DNA from: Leucocoprinus leucothites | Taxonomy: Eukaryota > Basidiomycota > Agaricomycetes > Agaricales > Agaricaceae | Reading direction: 5' to 3' | Assembly: GCA_013368445.1 (NCBI GenBank) | Contig: JAACJO010000006.1 | Span: 1,426,001 to 1,490,000, forward strand | Length of the DNA: 64,000 nt | Position numbers and translations under genes: made by a program | Shown here: piece by piece, positions 57,701-64,000 of the stretch | Numbering within the stretch: position 1 is the first letter of the stretch | Layout: the number at the start of each line of letters is the position of its first letter | The notes under the pieces: generated by a model | Told to the model about the DNA's origin: nothing | Databases searched by the model: none | Seen by the model: the letters and a program-made list of their open reading frames with translations, nothing else

Positions 57701-58678
57701 TCGTTTATTTACATCCGATTGTCGAGGTTACTGATCGATCTTCTTGAAGGGTGTCCCCGACTGGACCTTAGTGCGCTGCCTCTGTGGAAACGTCGTTGGG
57801 CGCTGCCAAAGGCATGACGAGGACAGTAGTGTCAGCTCGATGATGTACCGGATGCTCAAGTATGCGATACGCCCTGTCAGCCCAACATCCGAGTACGTAA
57901 ACCTTATCTTTCATATCGCTTACACCCTTTAATAACTATCCCTTTCATTTCATGATTCCTTCCTTTCGCGTACCGGTGGTTGCTCAATTGTGACCCATGA
58001 ACCTTCCGGTCTTCACATTATAATCCCGGCTTCATTCACGACATAAACACCTATCTATCAACCGATAACCCAAATGACTCTGATTCGCTATTGTAACGCC
58101 GTCACCACTCGCTTGCCCTCTTTCTCGATTAGGCCCCTGAAAATTCCGCTTACTGCATTTATTGTGGGTGATATGATGGAATATGTGTCTGCACATGCTA
58201 CCTATCGATTTATCATCCGTGATGAAGAAGAGGAACGCGCACGGATCCTCGTAAGTCTTGCTCAACAGTGTACTTATTGACTCTCATTCACTAACATGCT
58301 TTGACCCTGTTCCCCAAGATATGGTTATTCAAACCGAGCATGCGCATATCATACTCTGCTACAAACAGCCGAATCATTCCGAAAACTGGGTCCATTCTTG
58401 CCGCGAAGGTCTTGTTCAAATTGTTAGGTCCAGCAGACGCGTCTACCGATATAAAAACGTTCGTCCATAGTCTGAGTTCGCCGGCTTGGCATTAACTGAC
58501 TCGTGATGCCCAAAGCATCCTTGCTAGGTATCCAGGTTTCCCTCAAGCCGAGTATCTCTCGTATCCAATGGATGTTTGTCAGCGCCTTGCTGTCGTCCTC
58601 AAGGAGACGAACTCTGTTTACCCTGACCATATGCGTCGCATTGCTGACCTGGATGTGGGTTGGTTGCGCAGAGTGTAA
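54797..58678 (+). CDS. Large protein with C-terminal UBE3D-type HECT_2 (E2-binding) domain
   Basis: Eight exons (54797-55024, 55078-56214, 56268-56676, 56720-57369, 57750-57892, 58133-58250, 58319-58458, 58516-58678) give 995 residues. Residues 1-590 are a basidiomycete-conserved region of unknown function: a disordered start, helices (RLTDEKMRMDLEAVTMAIDR, QRVELKSSKLAELERARQEG) and two LLxLPEFxxE repeats (NALLTLPEFIREAVPPE, RALLSLPEFVKEPPPQ). From about 593 comes VLDISYVAENYEHLHHILVY, and from 723 the HECT_2 features: FICASCSLPLI, DLPSEHWEELVEAWMCHSDQ, GQALVGGSYILFQES, VRCLCGNVVGR and, at the end, RYPGFPQAEYLSYPMDVC. UBE3D-type proteins bind E2 enzymes and act as ubiquitin ligases. Introns 4 and 5 are long (380 and 240 nt). 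The first exon and start codon are less certain than the rest. Confidence 0.82.
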
Positions 58679-59873
58679 ATTGTGTACTTTATACTATCCG
58701 CTTTCCGCTATTCGCTGTTGTTCTACCTCTAGCGTCTGTATTATAGAACTCTCGCCTGTATGTCCGTAATTGAGGGTGCCTTCTGTTTGGATATGTAGTA
58801 GCTGTTTGTATTCTCCCTTCTCTGAGCAGTTTTATAGACAAACATCGACTCGGAACCGACTGTCACCAGGAGTCGATCGAACTCATGTACCTTGTGTCCT
58901 TGTAGCTGGTGTGCGAACTGTTACTCAAATATGACTCTAAAATTGAAGTCACTGTCGAGCAGTAACGTGTAAAGGTGATCGATCCGGATCATGGTGCGAG
59001 GAAATTTGACATTTCTTAAATGTGTAGATTGAAATCGTTCAAGTACTTCCGTCCAAGTCGTGAGTTCACAGTAACTGTGGCAACGGGTCCTTACTACAAG
59101 TGCCGCGGTTCCCAGCTTGAAAGACCACATGGAAAACTCGTGTTCGAGGGGAGAAAAATGACACATAAGCTCGATCGCCATTGGCATTCAATATTCAATA
59201 CTCAACTACTCGGCAAGTCCCATTTAAGGGCTGCTAAAGTGATTCGACCATGATGAACGCGTCGCGTATATGGAAATACTCCATACGAATCGGACTATCC
59301 CCAAGAAGGCCACATGATACATACATATACTCTGCTGCGTTGCTATTGGTATGAACCGGCCTTAGCCAGGCTCAATTCATTGGAAGGCAACATTTTGGAG
59401 TGCACTTGGTCGCCGTTTATCACATCCTCTCACCAGTTACTCACACAACAGTCCGAGTCCCACCATCGCGACATGAGCCCGTGAATAATCTGGGCTGTTA
59501 GATTTAGCAAGACCAAGTAACATTGTCTAAATCAAGTATCTATGAGTCCACCAAATCCAGCAGACAAAAACAAAGACTTGTGAGCTCAATCGTCCTAATG
59601 GTCCCTCAGCAACCAACTAGTAAAAAGTCCGGGGAACTAGTGTCTATGAAAATCATGATCCACGTTATAGTCCGTCGAAAAATGGTCATCCACATCATTA
59701 ATAGTATCGTCAACATGAGTCCATCGCGTTTCAGCTTCTTCTTCGCCTTACAAGATCACACGAATCCTATAGTCACATTCTACACCTAGCTGCCGCTACC
59801 TGCACTGATCGCTCCGGCAAGAGAGCTAGAGGATTACAGTTAATCACATCGCCTACCCCGTAACTAGAAAAAC
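58679..59873. other. Intergenic, convergent 3' ends
   Basis: About 1.2 kb between the stops of the HECT_2 gene (+) and the GH5-like gene (-). Short open frames without motifs. Confidence 0.5.
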
Positions 59874-62185
59874 TCATCCAACGTACATGGGTGGAAGTGC
59901 GTAGCCATCATTAGGTGAGCTGCCAGCTGGAGGGTTGGTAGTTCCTGGAGCAGGGTTGTTTGCCGGAGGAGGAATGGGGGTTCCAGGTTGAGTCGTGAGA
60001 CCCGATTGGGACCACTGCATTCAAGAATATGATCAGAGAGTAACAAAACAACCAGGGAACAAAGGAGCGTACTTGGTAATGAATCGCGCCGCTGAGGCCA
60101 TTCTGAGAACTAGCTAATTATCACATAATTGCCATCAGCTTTACAGATCCAAGTTCCCAATGGTGTGTCTTACCTGCCGCCCACTGTGTCAATATATTTG
60201 ATACCAAATCCTGACTTGGGAATGCTGGCGGCGGAGACTGCCGTGGCACGATAAGGGATACTACATGAGCATGCCGACCGTTATTCACTGCAACAAACCC
60301 GAGGAACATAGGCACCTACAGCCTGGGTTTTGAAGATTGGTAGCAAAAGGCGCCGTTGTCGAATTGAAAGGTACAAACGCCTGAGCATTCTGTTGGTCCA
60401 CAAGACCCATAGCGGACAGCGCAACTGGCTTCCCGACCCTGTGTGGAAAACTGAGCTCTGAGGGTCACGCGACGAATTCAAGGCTGGCTTACCTTTGACC
60501 AGCTTCGGCTTGAAGCCTGATCCATTCCAGACCTTGCTGTAATGTGTTGTTGAATCTGTCCAAGTTCGGATCATCTGGGCCGTAGCTGTTCTGGTCGGGG
60601 AACAGCATGAAACTATTCAAGCCGATACCCGGAATGTTCATGATATCCTCACTATCAACGCCTTGGGAACCATCGAAAGAGGTTCCTACTACAGAGTCTT
60701 GTTGCCGGCGCGTAGCTACATTGGATGGGTGATGTCAGCGTCATGCAAATCAGGATTAAAGCAGTCAGTGACGCACGGGTTGATAGCCAGCGCCCACGAA
60801 CTCTTACACTACCCTCGGTGGACCTCTTAGCAGCCGCTCGCGTCTTCTTGAAAGCCTCTTTGCGCTCCAGGAGGAGTCGTTCTCGGGTCAATGGCACTGC
60901 AATACTACGACGAGAACCGGGAGCAGGGGAAGGGCGAGGACGAGGCGGAGGATTAAGAGGGAAAAGTTTTGGGCAGCCGGTGCAGAAGAAGCCTTGATGC
61001 CTGCCAGTGCATTCAAAATCGTAAATGATGTATCTCGTTGGCAGGAGGGCCGGCTCACCCAGTTGCCACGATGTGATTAGAGTCGATAGTGTTAATGAAC
61101 TGTGCCATCTCGGCGTGCCAACGAGTGATATTCTGCGGGTTGCAACCAGTGGAGGAAGCTATAGTTGAACCACATCTGTTTGGGTAAGTGAGCATGTCAT
61201 CAGGACTTTTAGTTGGTCGACAAACCGGGGATCATTGGCGAGTTCCCTTTAAGGCGAGCATTTAGATCCGACCATCTCCAGTAGACGTGAATGGGTTGAC
61301 ATACCAAGCAAGAACGTTGGGATGGTTAGCGTAACGAGTAACAATTTCTCGAGTGTAATTCTGGAATGCATCGATCAGAGTCCTGTTAGTGAAGAACTGG
61401 TCGTGTTCTTGGGAACCGCCGAGGGCTCTGACGTAAAAATCCATGCCGCCTTTGAATTCAGATGAGAACACCATTCATGTGTCAATATCAAGCGGGACGT
61501 CCTTACCATAATCGTTGCTCAATGCATTCCTTGGAAGATTATTACCGGTGTCGAGATCGCGCCGACCGTGGCGGAAAACGCTGATAGGGTCCGTGACGTT
61601 GATGCTATCAGACAAACGAGGGTTCCAATTGTTCGTAAGTGAAGGCAAGATGTAAATTCCATGGTTTTGCGCAAGCTCTACGACTTTGTCAAGTTTCTGA
61701 AGCCCGTTTTCGCCCCGGTTGATAACGAATGTCCCATTCTGAACTGCCTGGAACCAGGTGCCGTTCTCCGGAATAGTATCAACGTCTGTTGTATGTCATC
61801 AGCGTTAACTACGGCGTGTGTTGATACAGGAGGAAAACACGCACCATTAAACGCCCAGGTCCGGACCACGTTAAACCCGGCCTCAGCGATGCTCTTCAGG
61901 GTGTTGTCGATGTCCTCTACCGAATTCAGCGCAGGTAGCCAGTAGGCAGTCGTGCCAATGTATCGGAATTCACTTCATCGAGGGTTAGAATTGAAAAACA
62001 ACTCCGTAGAGTCAAAAATCTCACCTTCCATTTACCATTAACTGATCTCCCTCCTGCCTTACAAAGTTGTTTTTCCCTACGTCATTTTGTCGCTTGGCGA
62101 CGGTCGTGGTCTTCGTGACTGACTTTGCAAAACCTCTGAGAGAGCAAAGGGCGAGGAGAACCAACCCCCGGGAAAGGACGAACAT
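59874..62185 (-). CDS. Secreted GH5 endo-mannanase-like protein lacking catalytic glutamates
   Basis: About eleven exons, from 62185 down to 59874, give about 550 residues. A signal peptide (MFVLSRGLVLLALCSLRGFA) leads into the (beta/alpha)8 fold typical of GH5_7 beta-mannanases: FRYIGTTAYWLPALNSVED, AGFNVVRTWAFN, YILPSLTNNWNP, GGMDFYVRALGG, IVTRYANHPNVLAWELAN and SNHIVATGHQGFFCTG. Two key sites differ from active enzymes. The acid/base motif NEP is NDP (about residue 243; codon at 61231-61233). The nucleophile region, normally with Glu after beta-strand 7, reads KPVALSAMGLVD (about 425-436). The beta-strand 6 position with conserved His reads LNSFMLFPDQNSYG. A basic insertion (for example ERLLLERKEAFKKTRAAAKR) splits the domain near residue 325, and a Pro-rich tail follows WSQSGLTTQPG. 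It may be a carbohydrate-binding pseudoenzyme. Confidence 0.87.
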
Positions 62186-63284
62186 GACAGCCAGGAAGAG
62201 TGGGCTGGAGGGCGGTGAAGCAGGGTACTGGGCTGGGTTTATAAACTCCAGCGAATAGACGCCTCTGGTACTGCGTTATGACATAAGTACGCGGCTAACG
62301 ATGACGGTGCATGCAGTAGGTTTGTATGGCTTGATAAGAGCGGCAATCCCAGCGATCCCGGCGCTAGCGCTTTTAATTCATTTGGCCCGCGGCGCGGCTC
62401 CAACACACAACTGCTCGCACGGCTTTTATTAAAGGCTTCTAGCGTCCAGAGTCGTATAATTGTAGCAGACTGCCCATTTCTTGTCGCCCAACACTCGACT
62501 CGTGGCCGGTTTTTAGTCACACGGAGGCACGTTTGCGATCGCCTCATGCCGCCCAGTACCCAATCAAGGGTGACCAGTTGACCAGCGACAGCCTCGAGGC
62601 GTCTATATGTACAGGATGGCCATTCCAATCAGTAACGAAGGTTTTGGGGTGTCGAAACAGGTCATTCATCAGCTTGGTCCAGCCATGCGCCCATTAAGAG
62701 ATCAATTCCTGGGTAGGAAATAACACCACGGGAAAAGGGTAGTGACTGAAGCTTGAAGTTGGCGCGAACGAGCCACAAAGGCAGGGTACAAAGAGAACTT
62801 GTTCAAAGGGAAGTCCACAGGCGGTTAAGGGAGAGTCGAACTTTCCACTGGTTTAATGACACATGCAGTGTTGTATCGGTAGCCATTGCAAGCTTCGGGC
62901 ACGGCACATGCAGTAGGGTAATCACCGAGGTGGAAGGAAGGAAGAAATCAGTCAATATTCAGCATGACCTCTCAAAACAACAGAATGATGCGCTTTTTGA
63001 TCCGACCAACAGTCACGAGAAGACTAAGTAATTAACAATCAGTAAACATGACCCACTTCCTAAAGTATGTAACGTAGTAAACATAAGTTCAATAGAACCC
63101 ACAAAACCGAATTGGTAGTCCTGATCGAGCATTCTATGATACTGAAGGATTAACACTCGATCGTCACATAAATAAATCCTGCAAACATTCATTTGCCAGA
63201 GCAGCTCATCCCGTCCATTGACGAAGAGCCACTACAAAACAAAATGAAGTTCATGGACAGAGAATCCGTAAGAGAGACCCCCGA
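62186..63284. other. Intergenic, 1.1 kb
   Basis: Upstream of the GH5-like gene and downstream of the U2 snRNA gene. Only short open frames without motifs. It should include the GH5-like promoter; a TATA-like TTTATAA lies at about 62239. Confidence 0.5.
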
Positions 63285-63466
63285 CGACATAAGCCAGTGA
63301 GTGCAGTAGCAAAGTCATCACACCCAGGTCTGGCAAGCAGAGGACAAGGTTCTGGGGCGATAAAAATTAGATAACCAGTAAAGGAGGCGGTGCCTCCATA
63401 ATAGTGGTTAAACTATTAAGAACAGATACTACACTTGATCTAAGCCATTAGGCCACAGTGGTGAGG
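63285..63466 (-). ncRNA. U2 spliceosomal snRNA
   Basis: The minus strand contains the universal U2 core GGCTTAGATCAAGTGTAGTA followed by TCTGTTCTTAATAGTTTAAC. GTAGTA is the branch-site recognition sequence. Stem-loop I is GGCC-TAAT-GGCT. Stem IIa pairs AATAG with CTATT around AGTTTAACCA. Stem IIb is the strong hairpin GGAGGC-ACC-GCCTCC. An Sm-like site (AATTTTTAT) follows at about 63360-63369, then a further hairpin that pairs CCCAG with CTGGG. A TATA box about 25-30 bp upstream supports a start near 63466. The 3' end is a guess from the length of fungal U2 (about 185 nt). The RNA base-pairs with intron branch sites in the spliceosome. Confidence 0.93.
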
Positions 63467-63487
63467 AATGCCCGAGCCTCGAGCGCA

Positions 63488-63495
63488 GTATATAA
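63488..63495 (-). promoter_or_regulatory. TATA box of the U2 snRNA gene
   Basis: TTTATATA on the minus strand lies about 25-30 bp upstream of the inferred 5' end of U2. Confidence 0.6.
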
Positions 63496-64000
63496 ACCCG
63501 GGGACATTCGCGCACGGACCATATTCTAAAGACGATAACTAAATGAGGTTATATCAACACGTGACTAACATACATCTCGGAACAGGCCTTGAACACCAAT
63601 AAGCGCCCATATGGACCTCGTGCAGGGGTGAAGATGATAAATCAACCCATCTGTCAAGCAGACTTGCTTCTCTCGCCTTCTGTCTTCCAGTGCAGCACCA
63701 AACTTGGTTCTCGGGAACTATCAAAAAGTTCAAGTCTTCGGCGACCATGCACCATGGCGGACTGACCGCGCCAGCACAACATCCGACATAATAATAACTC
63801 GGGTCTACCACTTGCCCCAAAAACAATGCCAGCAATGCGTCCAATTTGGCTTTTCATTCGCCCTTCCTGGCTGTCTTATGTTGCTTGCCTACTCCGGTGT
63901 CGATCTCTCTAGTACCGCACCCGACTTGCTGGCTCTCTCTGGCTCTGCTTGCAGTTCATAAAGCTCTCATAAATATCCTGGCACTATTCTTCGCTTCCCC
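63496..64000. other. Terminal stretch, nothing recognised
   Basis: About 500 bp with only short open frames. It may hold the distal promoter of U2 and the flank of a gene outside the window. Confidence 0.45.

Overview
The window is nuclear DNA of a filamentous basidiomycete, most likely a wood- or litter-decaying mushroom (Agaricomycetes). Genes are broken by many short introns (mostly 45-70 nt, GT...AG). The gene families fit: AA9 lytic polysaccharide monooxygenases, a GH5 mannanase-like secreted protein, an F-box protein of the basidiomycete type, Ser/Thr-rich single-pass membrane proteins and multi-pass membrane paralogs. No viral, plasmid or prokaryotic features were seen. All gene models below were built by reading splice sites by eye and checking that the phases of successive exons agree.

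Layout. 0-4 kb: a single-pass membrane protein (+) and a malic enzyme (-). 4-11.3 kb: a gene-poor stretch without recognisable coding content. 11.3-14.8 kb: a divergent oxidoreductase pair, an SDR (-) and a zinc polyol dehydrogenase (+), sharing a promoter of about 300 bp. 14.8-19.1 kb: a second empty stretch. 19.2-20.5 kb: tRNA-dihydrouridine synthase (+). 22.1-26.5 kb: a 1392-residue F-box protein (-), divergent from an acetoacetate-decarboxylase-like gene (+, 27.3-28.5 kb) that contains a 6-nt microexon. 30.6-37.6 kb: a compact housekeeping block with a golgin of the Rud3/GRAB type (+), RNA polymerase III subunit RPC31/RPC7 (-), the mRNA export adaptor ALY/Yra1 with a 1190-nt intron (+), and the alpha subunit shared by protein farnesyltransferase and geranylgeranyltransferase I (-). 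37.7-44.7 kb: a tandem segmental duplication carrying two 4-TM membrane proteins. 46.3-49.4 kb: two tandem AA9 genes. 49.8-58.7 kb: a WD40 protein with an N-terminal four-TM module (-), divergent from a 995-residue protein ending in a UBE3D-type HECT_2 domain (+). 59.9-62.2 kb: a GH5 mannanase-like secreted protein (-) that lacks the catalytic glutamates. 63.3-63.5 kb: a U2 spliceosomal snRNA gene (-).

How the genes relate. There is no biosynthetic cluster. The carbohydrate theme (two AA9s, the GH5-like protein, the SDR/polyol dehydrogenase pair, malic enzyme) fits a plant-biomass degrader. RNA-processing genes (Dus1, ALY/Yra1, RPC31, U2) are scattered among them. The most notable points are the oversized ALY/Yra1 intron, the 6-nt microexon, the four-intron difference between AA9 paralogs that otherwise match in length to the nucleotide, the inactive-looking GH5, and the U2 gene.
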